Source: a virus
Virus record (IMG/VR): IMGVR_UViG_3300048030_000346
Span: 1 to 60,860 of that record
DNA length: 60,860 bases
Direction: 5' to 3' (one strand)
The notes under the pieces were generated by a model that was given only the letters and a program-made list of their open reading frames with translations, was not told the DNA's origin and did not search any database. Of this stretch, positions 14,884-23,145 are shown in pieces. A program made the translations under genes and the position numbers. Each line of letters starts with the position of its first letter. Position 1 is the first letter of the stretch.

Positions 14884-15434
14884 AGATTGCATTAACAGGC
14901 CATACCAAAGGAATTGGCAATGCAATTAAACAACTGTTAGAGAATGAACACGAAATTGTTGGTTTTAGTAGAACAAATGGTTATAACATAAATGAACCTG
15001 ATGCAATATATGAGCTTGCAAAAGATGCAGATGTTTTTATAAACAATGCACAGTTTCAAAATTATCAAACAAAATTATTTGATTTGTTTTGGGAAGATTG
15101 GAAATATAAACATAAAACTATTATCAATATGAATAGTTCTAGTAAATATCCAGAATTCCAAGCAGGGTTTGGTAACTACGTTAAAAACAAGCAAGAACTA
15201 GATGAAAATGTTAAAGCCAAAACATTACGTATGAGAGCCGGTGTTAGTACTTTTAATTGTAGAGTAACAAATTTAATTATTGGTTGGACAGACACTGATA
15301 TGATAAAGTTTCTCAGGCATATTAAGAAAATGCCGCCTAGTAAAGTTGCAGAAACGGTTAAATGGGTGTTAGATCAACCCCAAGATATACAAATATTTGA
15401 ATTAGCAGTGTGGCATCAGAATACTTCTCCATAA
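14880..15434 (+). CDS. Short-chain dehydrogenase/reductase-like protein
   Basis: 184 residues with a Rossmann start, IALTGHTKGIGNAI, matching the TGxxxGIG dinucleotide motif; FINNAQ corresponds to the NNAG motif; the catalytic pair is seen as YVKNK, with a Ser run (NMNSSSKY) before it. Shorter than the usual 250 residues, lacking part of the C-terminal substrate region. The start is GTG, overlapping the upstream TGA (GTGA), so it is coupled to the radical SAM enzyme and may act on its product. Confidence 0.82.
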   Translation: MKIALTGHTKGIGNAIKQLLENEHEIVGFSRTNGYNINEPDAIYELAKDADVFINNAQFQNYQTKLFDLFWEDWKYKHKTIINMNSSSKYPEFQAGFGNYVKNKQELDENVKAKTLRMRAGVSTFNCRVTNLIIGWTDTDMIKFLRHIKKMPPSKVAETVKWVLDQPQDIQIFELAVWHQNTSP

Positions 15435-15468
15435 ATAATACGGGCACATTATTTAGAGAGGGCAAAAA

Positions 15469-15945
15469 ATGCAAACACAAAATGAATATGACGTAATACT
15501 ACTTAAATGCGTTGACGGTGATACAGTAGACGTAGACATTGACCTAGGATTCAACGTATGGTTAAAAGATGAGCGTGTAAGAATTATGGGCATTGATACC
15601 CCAGAATCACGCACTAGTGATAAAGTAGAAAAAGTTTTTGGACTGGCTGCAAAGAAAAGATTAAAAGAATTACTTGAGAATGGTGGAAAACTTATCACAA
15701 CTGAAAACAAACACGGCGAAGATATGAAGGGCAAGTTTGGCCGCATCTTGGGTGACTTTAGAGCACCAAATGGCGACTTAGTGACTGATATTATGATAGC
15801 AGAAGGACATTGCGTTGCATACTTTGGCGGTAGTAAAGAAGAAATACAAATGAAGCATATGGCCAATAGAGAGAAACTGTTGCGTGAAGGTGTGGTAAGT
15901 AAAGAAGCAGTCGAGGAAGCTGAAAAACTTATGGAAGGAAAGTAA
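15469..15945 (+). CDS. Staphylococcal-nuclease-like (SNase) protein
   Basis: 158 residues with the OB-fold nuclease pattern: CVDGDTVDVDIDLGF, RVRIMGIDTPESR (catalytic Arg and Glu, metal Asp) and KFGRILGDF with the second Arg. These nucleases hydrolyse DNA or RNA with calcium. No signal peptide, so it acts in the cytoplasm, possibly on host nucleic acid. A late TAAATA box at 15432-15437 and GAGAGGGCA as SD precede it. Confidence 0.9.
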   Translation: MQTQNEYDVILLKCVDGDTVDVDIDLGFNVWLKDERVRIMGIDTPESRTSDKVEKVFGLAAKKRLKELLENGGKLITTENKHGEDMKGKFGRILGDFRAPNGDLVTDIMIAEGHCVAYFGGSKEEIQMKHMANREKLLREGVVSKEAVEEAEKLMEGK

Positions 15946-15953
15946 ATTAGCTA

Positions 15954-16193
15954 ATGAACACTAATTACACAACAATTGCAGAAATTAGGAGCTGGATACA
16001 TCGTGCAGTTTCAAATGTAGAAGATCAGTTGAAACGAATAGATGAAACTCATCCTAACTATCAATGGCTTATAGATAGATTAGCTTATTTAAAAGAACAT
16101 AGTGAGAAATACAATTCTATGACGGGCAAACAAATGCCAAAGCCGAGAGATCGTAGCAATTTAAAACAATACAATAGACCTCGAAGTTTTTAG
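15954..16193 (+). CDS. Hypothetical protein
   Basis: 79 residues. The first half is helical (YTTIAEIRSWIHRAVSNVED), the C-terminal 25 residues are basic and proline-containing, a layout that could bind nucleic acid. It follows the nuclease by 8 bases, probably in the same transcript. Function unknown. Confidence 0.68.
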   Translation: MNTNYTTIAEIRSWIHRAVSNVEDQLKRIDETHPNYQWLIDRLAYLKEHSEKYNSMTGKQMPKPRDRSNLKQYNRPRSF

Positions 16194-16194
16194 G

Positions 16195-16223
16195 TTGACA
16201 AAGTAATAGCTCCTGTATATACT
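16195..16223 (+). promoter_or_regulatory. Sigma70-like promoter
   Basis: TTGACA (16195-16200), 17 bases, TATACT (16218-16223), before the gene at 16254. CAGGAG (16242-16247) is the SD. Confidence 0.78.
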
Positions 16224-16253
16224 AATGTAGTAATAACAATACAGGAGTTTATT

Positions 16254-16610
16254 ATGTCGATGCACTTAGTTGGTCCTTATATGACCACCACAAAGTATAA
16301 TCGTAAACAAAAGACTAGCAGGAATAAACGTCTTGCAGCGAAACAAGCAGAACACGAAAAGTGGCTTGAGTCTATGGGAGTTGGCAAAAGCACAGCCAAG
16401 CACACAAACGAGATACCTGATTACAGTACAAATGAAACAGTCAAATTAGGCAATAATATTGCAGGACACGGTCCAGCAAAAGAGTCTATGGTATATTCAG
16501 GTGAACGCCAATTACTAGGTATTGCAACAATGCACAAGAGCAATATGGTACCAGTATTTGCGGATAGAAAAGAAGATGCAAAAGACATCTCCGCAATGCG
16601 CAGAAATTAA
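16254..16610 (+). CDS. Conserved phage protein of unknown function
   Basis: 118 residues, basic N-terminus beginning MSMHLVGPYMTTTKY, a Lys/Arg-rich helix and a conserved-looking C-terminal part (LLGIATMHKSNMVPVF). I recognise this as a protein found repeatedly in large and T4-like phages without an assigned function. It has its own sigma70-like promoter and SD, which suggests early expression, and precedes the endolysin by 12 bases. Confidence 0.78.
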   Translation: MSMHLVGPYMTTTKYNRKQKTSRNKRLAAKQAEHEKWLESMGVGKSTAKHTNEIPDYSTNETVKLGNNIAGHGPAKESMVYSGERQLLGIATMHKSNMVPVFADRKEDAKDISAMRRN

Positions 16611-16622
16611 TAAAAGGTAGAT

Positions 16623-17105
16623 ATGAAAAAATTTTTAACAGCAGTTTTTTTGCTGGCTGCATCTAGTGTAGAAGCAGAAGCACAAAATAACTTATTTGAC
16701 TTTGGCTCTCATCCTCAAGAACATTGTCTAGCTCTAAATGTTTATTATGAAGCAAGAGGGAGTAATCTTGCCGATAAAGCAGCAGTGGCAGATGTGGTTT
16801 TAAATCGAGTAAATGACAGCCGCTATCCAAACACAATTTGTGATGTTGTACACGATGGATATAAAAAAGGAAAAAAGAATTGCCAATTTAGCTGGTACTG
16901 TGATGGTAAGTCAGATAATCCACAGGATCAAGATCGTTGGGCTGAAGCACAAATGATTGCTTGGGGAATAATTAAGTTTGACAAATATCGTGGCATTACC
17001 GAAGGCGCAACACATTATCACGCTACATATGTGTCTCCACGTTGGGCAAAGACACTACAATTAGTAGGTAGGATAGGTGCGCATATATTCTACCGGTGGG
17101 AGTGA
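16623..17105 (+). CDS. Cell-wall hydrolase of the SleB family, exported endolysin
   Basis: 160 residues: signal peptide (MKKFLTAVFLLAASSVEAEA) then a Hydrolase_2/SleB domain. LNVYYEARGSN with Glu43 is the catalytic region, VLNRVNDSRYP and CQFSWYCDG are family landmarks, THYHATYVSPRWA closes the domain. It cleaves peptidoglycan, probably as a lytic transglycosylase, at lysis. The export signal means it could reach the periplasm by the host Sec route without a large-hole holin. Confidence 0.9.
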   Translation: MKKFLTAVFLLAASSVEAEAQNNLFDFGSHPQEHCLALNVYYEARGSNLADKAAVADVVLNRVNDSRYPNTICDVVHDGYKKGKKNCQFSWYCDGKSDNPQDQDRWAEAQMIAWGIIKFDKYRGITEGATHYHATYVSPRWAKTLQLVGRIGAHIFYRWE

Positions 17106-17106
17106 T

Positions 17107-17112
17107 TAAATA
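17107..17112 (+). promoter_or_regulatory. Late-promoter motif TAAATA placed for a leaderless start
   Basis: TAAATA, 5 bases, then the ATG at 17118; no SD visible directly before this start. Confidence 0.45.
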
Positions 17113-17117
17113 ATATA

Positions 17118-19313
17118 ATGATATTTGGTTTCTTTGTAATGATAACGGCGCTTACTATTAGCGCCGTTGCTATCTACTACTCGGTAAGCGGCCTTGTGGC
17201 AATTTTTGCAGCAGCCGCCATACCTATTATAGTTATGGGCACAGCTCTTGAAGTTGGAAAACTTGTTACGGCAGTATGGCTACATTGGTATTGGGATAAA
17301 GCAAAATGGTGGCTCAAAACTTATCTCAGTATCAGTGTAATAGTTTTAATGTTTATAACAAGTATGGGTATTTTTGGTTTCTTATCAAAAGCACATATCG
17401 AACAAACTAGTGCTGCCGAAGAAGGCTTAGCACAAATAGAACGCATTGATAAAGAAGTGCTAAGAATACAAGACTTGATTAGTAGAGCAGAAACACGTAT
17501 TGCTGATGCTGAAGCAAGTGTAGGCATTGGCAACAACGAAACTCAAGCACAAATAGATAAAGAACAAACTCGTATCGATACTGCCTACGAACGTATACAA
17601 CCTGCTATAGATGAACAAAATGTAATCATACAAACACAACTGGATAATTTAGAAGATCGTGTGGCTGTATACGAAGAAGAAATTACAAGTTTAGATAACG
17701 AATTACAGCGTCTAAGAGATGTAGCTGATAGCTACAGAGGAGAATTAGAAACTACTACAGTTGCAAGTATAGAAGAGCAAGTGCAACCCTATAACGATCA
17801 GATTGCACAACTAGATGAAGATTTACAACGTATCAACACACAAGCAAATGAATACGAACAACGTATAAGTGAAGTAAGTATCGACAACAGTGCAATTGAA
17901 GCATTACAGCAACAGATTGCCGATATAGAAAATGCAATTGTAGTTACTACTAATAAATTGCAAAGTACAGAACGTGCCAAGATACAAGAAGGTCAGGCGG
18001 TTATAGGTGTTACCAGTGACGGGCTATTTGGCGGAAACACTAGAACTGCTCTTGCTAAATGGGTAGACGCACAGCAATCACGTATAAACACATTACAAAC
18101 ACAAGCAATAGAATTAAGAACACAAGCACAAGGCACCTTAGATGTTGAAAGAACACGACTAACAGATCTAGTAAAAGATTTGCGTGGACCGCAGACTGAA
18201 ACTATACTACAGCGTAAGCAAAGTCTTTTAGATGCAATTGATCAAATTAGATCAAATAGTATTGATGAAGCCAAAGAAACAAAATCTAATATACAATTAA
18301 AGATTGACAATGTTTTGAATACTGATATTCCTTCTAATAGGAGTGCAAGGCAAACTGCTCAAGAGCAAATTACTGTCTTACGTAAAGCAGACGATCCACG
18401 TATCAATGCTGCCAGACAAACTATAAAAGATCTTAGAGCCGGTGCAGAGTCACAAATTGCAGCCAGCAATAATCTTATACAAAGATTGCGTGATAGCCTA
18501 ACAGTAGGCAAAGACACAGACGTTGAAGTATTAGTAAATGCTCAACAGAAAAAGATTGTAGAATTTAATAATACTATTGACAGTTTAACTGAAGACAAGT
18601 ATACTCTACAAGCAGAATATAGGAAACTTGAAGCAGAAGTAGGACCAATTAAATATCTTGCAGAATTCATTTACGATGAAGCTGATAAAGATGTACTAGA
18701 GGAAGCGGTAAGATGGGTAATTATAGTAATTATATTTGTATTCGATCCATTAGCGGTCCTTTTGCTTATAGCGAGCCAAGCCACATTTGAGATGCGCAGA
18801 CAGGAGCGTCTTCGGCTAGGCTCGGAGGGAAATAACAATGACAATAAAAGCAATGATCATCAGTATGATGAATATGCACAATCACGAGACGATGTTGGAC
18901 GACTTGAAGAAAATACCAGAGAGCCAGGAACAGGAACCAGTACCAGAGAAGACTTTGATTCAGTCTCCTATGCCAAGTTGTATAACAATGATAGAACCGG
19001 CTATGATGGAAGAAGTGTTGCCGACAGAGTTCTTGAATCCAGACAAGAACAACGACGATTAGAAGTAGAACATAAAGAACAAACCGACGAAGAGTTTAAA
19101 GAAGCTAAACGGTTATGGAAACTAAAAAATCCAGATCAAACCGCCAAAGATGTAAAAGAACAATATATATTAGGTAACATTGATAATTTGCCTTGGGATA
19201 TATCTTTTATAGCAAAGGATGCCAAAGGCAAACAATACACAGGTTACGTACAAAACAATGAACAAAACCAAGAAAGCGTATGGCAGAAAATAGGTTCGAA
19301 TGACAAAGATTAA
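17118..19313 (+). CDS. Large membrane-anchored coiled-coil protein
   Basis: 731 residues. Three hydrophobic segments fill residues 1-95, then a long heptad-rich coiled coil runs from about 100 to 520, interrupted near 294-315 by a stretch resembling a peptidoglycan-binding repeat (VTSDGLFGGNTRTALAKW). A further hydrophobic pair lies at 532-557 (WVIIVIIFVFDPLAVLLLIA), followed by a charged cytosolic tail. The layout suggests a protein spanning the periplasm from the inner membrane. Similar proteins occur in marine T4-like phages. Role unknown: an envelope scaffold, spanin-like function or superinfection barrier are all possible. It follows the endolysin by 12 bases. Confidence 0.82.
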   Translation: MIFGFFVMITALTISAVAIYYSVSGLVAIFAAAAIPIIVMGTALEVGKLVTAVWLHWYWDKAKWWLKTYLSISVIVLMFITSMGIFGFLSKAHIEQTSAAEEGLAQIERIDKEVLRIQDLISRAETRIADAEASVGIGNNETQAQIDKEQTRIDTAYERIQPAIDEQNVIIQTQLDNLEDRVAVYEEEITSLDNELQRLRDVADSYRGELETTTVASIEEQVQPYNDQIAQLDEDLQRINTQANEYEQRISEVSIDNSAIEALQQQIADIENAIVVTTNKLQSTERAKIQEGQAVIGVTSDGLFGGNTRTALAKWVDAQQSRINTLQTQAIELRTQAQGTLDVERTRLTDLVKDLRGPQTETILQRKQSLLDAIDQIRSNSIDEAKETKSNIQLKIDNVLNTDIPSNRSARQTAQEQITVLRKADDPRINAARQTIKDLRAGAESQIAASNNLIQRLRDSLTVGKDTDVEVLVNAQQKKIVEFNNTIDSLTEDKYTLQAEYRKLEAEVGPIKYLAEFIYDEADKDVLEEAVRWVIIVIIFVFDPLAVLLLIASQATFEMRRQERLRLGSEGNNNDNKSNDHQYDEYAQSRDDVGRLEENTREPGTGTSTREDFDSVSYAKLYNNDRTGYDGRSVADRVLESRQEQRRLEVEHKEQTDEEFKEAKRLWKLKNPDQTAKDVKEQYILGNIDNLPWDISFIAKDAKGKQYTGYVQNNEQNQESVWQKIGSNDKD

Positions 19314-19710
19314 TGTAATTACAGCACCGGATATTTTACACAATCAAAACAAAAATATATTACTAGTAAATCCCAGTACAGATGTGCGTAATGATTTTCA
19401 AAAATATCTTGAAACTGTAAGCACATCAATTAATGTTTATTTGTATGATCCACAAACAGAAGAAGAAACAGATATTGCGTGGTTACTTGCAATAGCAAAA
19501 ATATGCGAAACTGTTATTTTGGATTTAGATCAAATGCCAATTTTAGAAAAGAAATTTTCTAGTTACTTAATTAGTTTACCCAACGTTTTTTACTTGACAA
19601 AAGACGATGTTACACCTTATACTAAACTTAGCCTTAATAGAATATATGATCTAACTTGGCTAGCTGAACCCAATGAAGGACAAAATGAAAAACAATCGAA
19701 AAAAACATAA
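19300..19710 (+). CDS. Hypothetical protein
   Basis: 136 residues with alternating strand/helix segments (NKNILLVNPSTDVRNDF, AKICETVILDLDQMP, NVFYLTKDDVTPYTK), like a small Rossmann-type fold but without a nucleotide-binding glycine motif. Overlaps the large membrane protein by 14 bases and the bS21 gene by 26 bases. Function unknown. Confidence 0.7.
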   Translation: MTKINVITAPDILHNQNKNILLVNPSTDVRNDFQKYLETVSTSINVYLYDPQTEEETDIAWLLAIAKICETVILDLDQMPILEKKFSSYLISLPNVFYLTKDDVTPYTKLSLNRIYDLTWLAEPNEGQNEKQSKKT

Positions 19711-19936
19711 CGACGACTGGAACAAACAAGGTTTACAAGTTAATGTAATAAACAACGATGTAACCAAAGCAATGCGAAAGCTCAAGAAAAAGATCTCAGA
19801 AGATGGATTAATGCAAGAGCTAAGAAAGCGTGAATATTTTGAAAGTAAAGGCACTAAAAAAAGACTTGCAAAAAAAGCTGCCATTAGACGATTCAAAAGA
19901 AATCAAATAAAATTAAAAGATCAGTTAGGTTATTAA
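19685..19936 (+). CDS. rpsU: Ribosomal protein bS21
   Basis: 83 residues. The pattern VNVINNDVTKAMRKLKKKI, GLMQELRKREYFESK, then KKRLAKKAAIRRFKR follows bacterial S21 throughout: the N-terminal strand, the ExRRREFYE-like helix and the basic C-terminal helix. bS21 sits on the 30S platform beside the anti-Shine-Dalgarno end of 16S rRNA and affects initiation. I chose 19685 because GAAGGA lies just upstream; an ATG at 19673 is also in frame. Phage-encoded bS21 has been described in pelagiphages and large phages, where it is thought to replace the host protein. Confidence 0.88.
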   Translation: MKNNRKKHNDDWNKQGLQVNVINNDVTKAMRKLKKKISEDGLMQELRKREYFESKGTKKRLAKKAAIRRFKRNQIKLKDQLGY

Positions 19937-21076
19937 ATGCGTCTCGAAGAAGACATTAAATTAGATTACAAAGACGTTCTTATACGTCCAAAACGCAGTA
20001 CATTGCATAGCCGGAAACAAGTGAAATTAAATCGTAAGTTTCAATTTCGGCATTATGATCACGACATTGCAGAACCATTGCCTGATGAATATCATTATAT
20101 GGGTATTCCTATTATGGCAAGCAATATGGATGGTGTCGGAACGTTTCGTATGGCTGATAAATTAGCAGAAGGCGAAATGTTTACTTGTCTTGTAAAAACT
20201 TTCAGTGCTGAAGAGTTGATAGAATATTTTAATTCTGATATTGGGCTTGAACGTACTGAAAATGTTGCAATGAGTATTGGCACAGGCGAAAGTGATTATA
20301 ACAAATTATTGAAAGTGAAAAAAGAATGTGACTACAGGCTTAAATATGTATGTATGGACATTGCCAATGGTTACAGCGATCACTTTGCACAACACGTTCG
20401 TAAAGTAAGAGACGATTTTCCAGACTTGGTAATCATTGCAGGTAATGTTGTTACACGAGAAATGACGGAGGAACTTATTCTTGCAGGAGCTGATATTGTT
20501 AAAGTGGGCATTGGTCCCGGGTCTGTTTGCACTACTAGGATACAAACTGGTGTGGGATATCCGCAACTATCTGCAGTCATCGAATGCGCTGATGCAGCAC
20601 ACGGACTTGGTGGTCACATTATTGCTGACGGTGGGTGTAATAGCTCTGGAGATGTCGCTAAAGCCTTTGCAGCCGGTGCAGATTTTGTTATGCTTGGTGG
20701 TATGCTTGCTGGGCACGATGAAGGCGGCGGCGAAGTAATTACTAGAAAGTATATTACAGATGAATTCCAGGATGATGGAAGGACTCGAAAGTTTAAAGAA
20801 AAACATTTTGTGCAATTCTACGGTATGAGTAGTGAAAGTGCAAATGACAAGCATTTTGGTGGACTAAAAAATTATCGTTCATCAGAAGGACGCACAGTGC
20901 TTGTGCCTTATAGAGGACCTGTAGCTAGAACAGTACAAGAGATCCTTGGAGGAGTGCGTAGTGCGTGTACCTATACAGGTGCATTAAAACTCAAGCAACT
21001 TAGTAAGTGTGCAACTTTTATTCGTTGCTCACAAACACACAATTCGGTGTATGAATCATCGACAATTGGTAAATAA
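19937..21076 (+). CDS. guaC: GMP reductase
   Basis: 379-residue TIM-barrel enzyme of the IMPDH/GMPR family. It resembles GMP reductase rather than IMP dehydrogenase: [15 protein letters not shown] at the N-terminus, [20 protein letters not shown] with the catalytic Cys198, [15 protein letters not shown] and [11 protein letters not shown], with no CBS insert. It converts GMP to IMP with NADPH. For the phage this can recycle guanine nucleotides into the adenine pool or shift (p)ppGpp precursors. Starts directly after the bS21 stop. A bulged GAAA-loop hairpin lies downstream. Confidence 0.93.
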   Translation: MRLEEDIKLDYKDVLIRPKRSTLHSRKQVKLNRKFQFRHYDHDIAEPLPDEYHYMGIPIMASNMDGVGTFRMADKLAEGEMFTCLVKTFSAEELIEYFNSDIGLERTENVAMSIGTGESDYNKLLKVKKECDYRLKYVCMDIANGYSDHFAQHVRKVRDDFPDLVIIAGNVVTREMTEELILAGADIVKVGIGPGSVCTTRIQTGVGYPQLSAVIECADAAHGLGGHIIADGGCNSSGDVAKAFAAGADFVMLGGMLAGHDEGGGEVITRKYITDEFQDDGRTRKFKEKHFVQFYGMSSESANDKHFGGLKNYRSSEGRTVLVPYRGPVARTVQEILGGVRSACTYTGALKLKQLSKCATFIRCSQTHNSVYESSTIGK

Positions 21077-21079
21077 CTG

Positions 21080-21098
21080 TGAGCGCCGAAAGGGCTCA
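21080..21098 (+). terminator. Small hairpin after guaC
   Basis: TGAGC-G-CC pairs with GGGCTCA around a GAAA tetraloop, with one bulged base. The following bases are AT-rich without a clean T run, so termination is possible but not certain. Confidence 0.45.
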
Positions 21099-21128
21099 AT
21101 ATAATTCTTGCTTTATAAGGAGAAACAA

Positions 21129-21575
21129 ATGACAAGATTACAAACACTAAACCTACCTGAATTTCACAGAGCAACTATTGGCTTTGATAGAATGTTTAAC
21201 CAACTCAACAAAGAGTTTGCAAACAGTAAATCACAAGGTTACCCACCATACAATGTAGTAGAAATCAACGAAGACGAATATATGATCTCGTTGGCGGTTG
21301 CTGGATTTGGTATGGACAATTTAGACATTACATTGGAGAAAAATGTATTGACTGTTGAAGGTACTACTCCTAAAGGAGATGAAGAAGTTAACTACCTACA
21401 CAAAGGTATTGGCGGACGCAACTTCCGTAGAGAGTTTACTCTAGCAGAGCATATTGAAGTAGAACAAGCCGGGCTTGAACTAGGTATGCTTAACATTCAT
21501 TTGGTGCGCAATGTACCAGAAGCACAGAAACCAAAGAAAATTTCTATCAAAAACTTTGATGCAATTGAAGGCTAA
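21129..21575 (+). CDS. Small heat-shock protein Hsp20
   Basis: 148 residues with an alpha-crystallin domain: YNVVEINEDEYMISLAVAGF opens the domain, the LDITLEKNVLTVEG strands follow, then RNFRREFTLAEHIEV. Holds unfolded proteins in a refoldable state; many cyanophages and pelagiphages carry it, and a scaffold role in assembly is suspected. The start at 21129 has AAGGAGA 5 bases upstream, so the in-frame ATG at 21108 is not needed. Ends before an intrinsic terminator. Confidence 0.92.
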   Translation: MTRLQTLNLPEFHRATIGFDRMFNQLNKEFANSKSQGYPPYNVVEINEDEYMISLAVAGFGMDNLDITLEKNVLTVEGTTPKGDEEVNYLHKGIGGRNFRREFTLAEHIEVEQAGLELGMLNIHLVRNVPEAQKPKKISIKNFDAIEG

Positions 21576-21580
21576 TAGTT

Positions 21581-21607
21581 ATGGGGGAGTAACAGCCCCC
21601 CATTTTT
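21581..21607 (+). terminator. Intrinsic terminator between hsp20 and clpS
   Basis: ATGGGGG pairs with CCCCCAT around a short loop, followed by TTTTT (21581-21607). The gene after it has its own SD, TTAGGAG. Confidence 0.8.
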
Positions 21608-21618
21608 AGGAGAAAAAT

Positions 21619-21921
21619 ATGAATAAAACTGATGTAGTAATTGACGAAAAAATTGAAATTGATATTTCAGAACCTAAGGATTGCAAAGTCATTTTCCTTA
21701 ATGATGATAAAACACCAATGGATTTTGTTGTAAGTATTTTACAAGAAATATTCAAACACTCTTTTGAAACTGCTTCTGCTTTAACCATTCAAATTCACGA
21801 AGAAGGAAGCGGAGTTGCAGGTATATATAGTTACGAAATAGCAGAACAAAAAGCTACGGAAACTGTAAATTTAGCAAGGCAAAATGGGTTTCAGCTAAAT
21901 GTAAAAATTGAGGAAGAATGA
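21619..21921 (+). CDS. clpS: ClpS, N-degron adaptor of the Clp protease
   Basis: 100 residues. CKVIFLNDDKTPMDFVVSIL is the ClpS signature (the DD region that gates the N-degron pocket), then an amphipathic helix, IHEEGSGVAGIYSYEIAE and the closing helix. ClpS hands proteins with N-terminal Leu, Phe, Trp or Tyr to ClpAP, and blocks ClpA from tmRNA-tagged substrates. A phage copy next to phage ClpP (43837) and tmRNA would reset which proteins the host protease removes. Overlaps the heme oxygenase gene by 4 bases. Confidence 0.93.
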   Translation: MNKTDVVIDEKIEIDISEPKDCKVIFLNDDKTPMDFVVSILQEIFKHSFETASALTIQIHEEGSGVAGIYSYEIAEQKATETVNLARQNGFQLNVKIEEE

Positions 21922-22445
21922 GCAAACTTAAAGAACTTACTTGGGAGAATCATCAAAATGCTGAAAGAACAGCATTTGCCAGGAAACTTATGAATGGTAT
22001 TACTCCTGAACAATATCACACCTACTTGTACAATCAATTTATTATCTACGGTTCTCTTGAATCATTAGCTGACTTAGACGGCATTGAAGACATACGCAGA
22101 GCCAAACGCATTAGTATTGATTTAAAAGAATTAGAACACGAATATGGTTTTAAAAGAACAAAAGATAAACTAAAACCTAGTGCTGTAGATTATATTAATT
22201 ACCTTCCTACACTTGATAGTGATGAACTAATGGCCCACGTTTATGTTAGACACTTTGGAGATATGTATGGAGGTCAAATGATTAAAAAACGTATTCCATT
22301 TACAAAAGGTGTTATGTATGATTTTGATAATGTCGAAGACCTTAAAATAAAAGTTCGTACTGTGTTGGATGACGAAATGGCAGAGGAAGCAAATATTTGT
22401 TTTAAATATGCAACCAAATTGTTTGAGGAATTAAATAATGAGTGA
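21918..22445 (+). CDS. Heme oxygenase
   Basis: 175-residue all-helical heme oxygenase. His12 in WENHQNAE is the proximal heme ligand and FGDMYGGQMI is the distal-helix glycine motif. It opens heme to biliverdin IX-alpha, CO and iron with reduced ferredoxin as donor. Directly followed, with an 8-base overlap, by a bilin reductase gene, so the product is probably handed on. Phage heme oxygenases are known from cyanophages; in a heterotroph host, iron release or a non-photosynthetic bilin pigment may be the point. Confidence 0.93.
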   Translation: MSKLKELTWENHQNAERTAFARKLMNGITPEQYHTYLYNQFIIYGSLESLADLDGIEDIRRAKRISIDLKELEHEYGFKRTKDKLKPSAVDYINYLPTLDSDELMAHVYVRHFGDMYGGQMIKKRIPFTKGVMYDFDNVEDLKIKVRTVLDDEMAEEANICFKYATKLFEELNNE

Positions 22446-23124
22446 AGTTTGGGAAACCTTAATAGAAATACAAGACAGGTTAATTGATGCATTTGACGCT
22501 ACGGGTACAGAAATACAAGAGCCAGGAATGGATAGATTCAATCAGCCTGGTTGGTTAAACAGAGTATGGCAAAGTGACAGCTATCGTAGAGCACACATTG
22601 ATGTTGTGGATGTGCGTGAAACCAAAGGTTTGTGGATGATGCATTGTTGTGTTTTTCCAAGACTAGACAATAACGGTCCTGTTTTTGGACTAGATGTTAT
22701 TGCTGGTAAAAATAAAATTACAGGGTTCTTCCACGACTACAGTAGAACTATAGATGCCGATCATCCAATGATTGAAGCATTTGGTGACGAAGTAAGCAAA
22801 CTTGAATGGCGCAAAGAACGTGAACTACCTGAATGGGCTCAAGCAATCTTCTCACCGCATATGGTAGCAGCAGGCAATGTGAACAAACGTGAAGAACTTG
22901 ATCAACTGTTAGAGTTGAGTTTAGACAGTGTAGATGCTTATCTTACAGACATTGGTAATCATAATCATACAGCAGATACAGACGAAGTAAAAACAGCACA
23001 GAATCGTTATGCACATTATCAAAAACAAAATCCGCACACTCCTAAAACAATGACCAGTTTAGGACTCGACGAAGAGGATGTACGAGTATTCGTACAGGAA
23101 TGTTTATTCCCTGACATTGACTAA
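22438..23124 (+). CDS. pcyX: Ferredoxin-dependent bilin reductase, PcyX-like
   Basis: 228 residues. The pattern HIDVVDVRETKGLWMMHCCV, FPRLDNNGPVFGLDVIAGKN and a C-terminus with Y..YQKQNPHTPK and VFVQECLFPDID matches the HY2/PcyA/PebS family that reduces biliverdin. The catalytic Asp (D86, in FGLDVI) and His69 are present. The partnership with heme oxygenase outside a cyanobacterial setting corresponds to PcyX, a phage enzyme reported from uncultured oceanic viruses that makes phycoerythrobilin. The assignment to PcyX rather than PebS or PcyA rests on context and overall look; a tree would settle it. A late TAAATA box spans its stop codon. Confidence 0.85.
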   Translation: MSEVWETLIEIQDRLIDAFDATGTEIQEPGMDRFNQPGWLNRVWQSDSYRRAHIDVVDVRETKGLWMMHCCVFPRLDNNGPVFGLDVIAGKNKITGFFHDYSRTIDADHPMIEAFGDEVSKLEWRKERELPEWAQAIFSPHMVAAGNVNKREELDQLLELSLDSVDAYLTDIGNHNHTADTDEVKTAQNRYAHYQKQNPHTPKTMTSLGLDEEDVRVFVQECLFPDID

Positions 23125-23127
23125 ATA
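23122..23127 (+). promoter_or_regulatory. Late-promoter motif TAAATA
   Basis: TAAATA overlaps the pcyX stop codon; 18 bases later the next ATG follows a clear CAGGAG SD. Late expression would fit a packaged protein. Confidence 0.55.
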
Positions 23128-23145
23128 CAATATCAGGAGTGAAAA

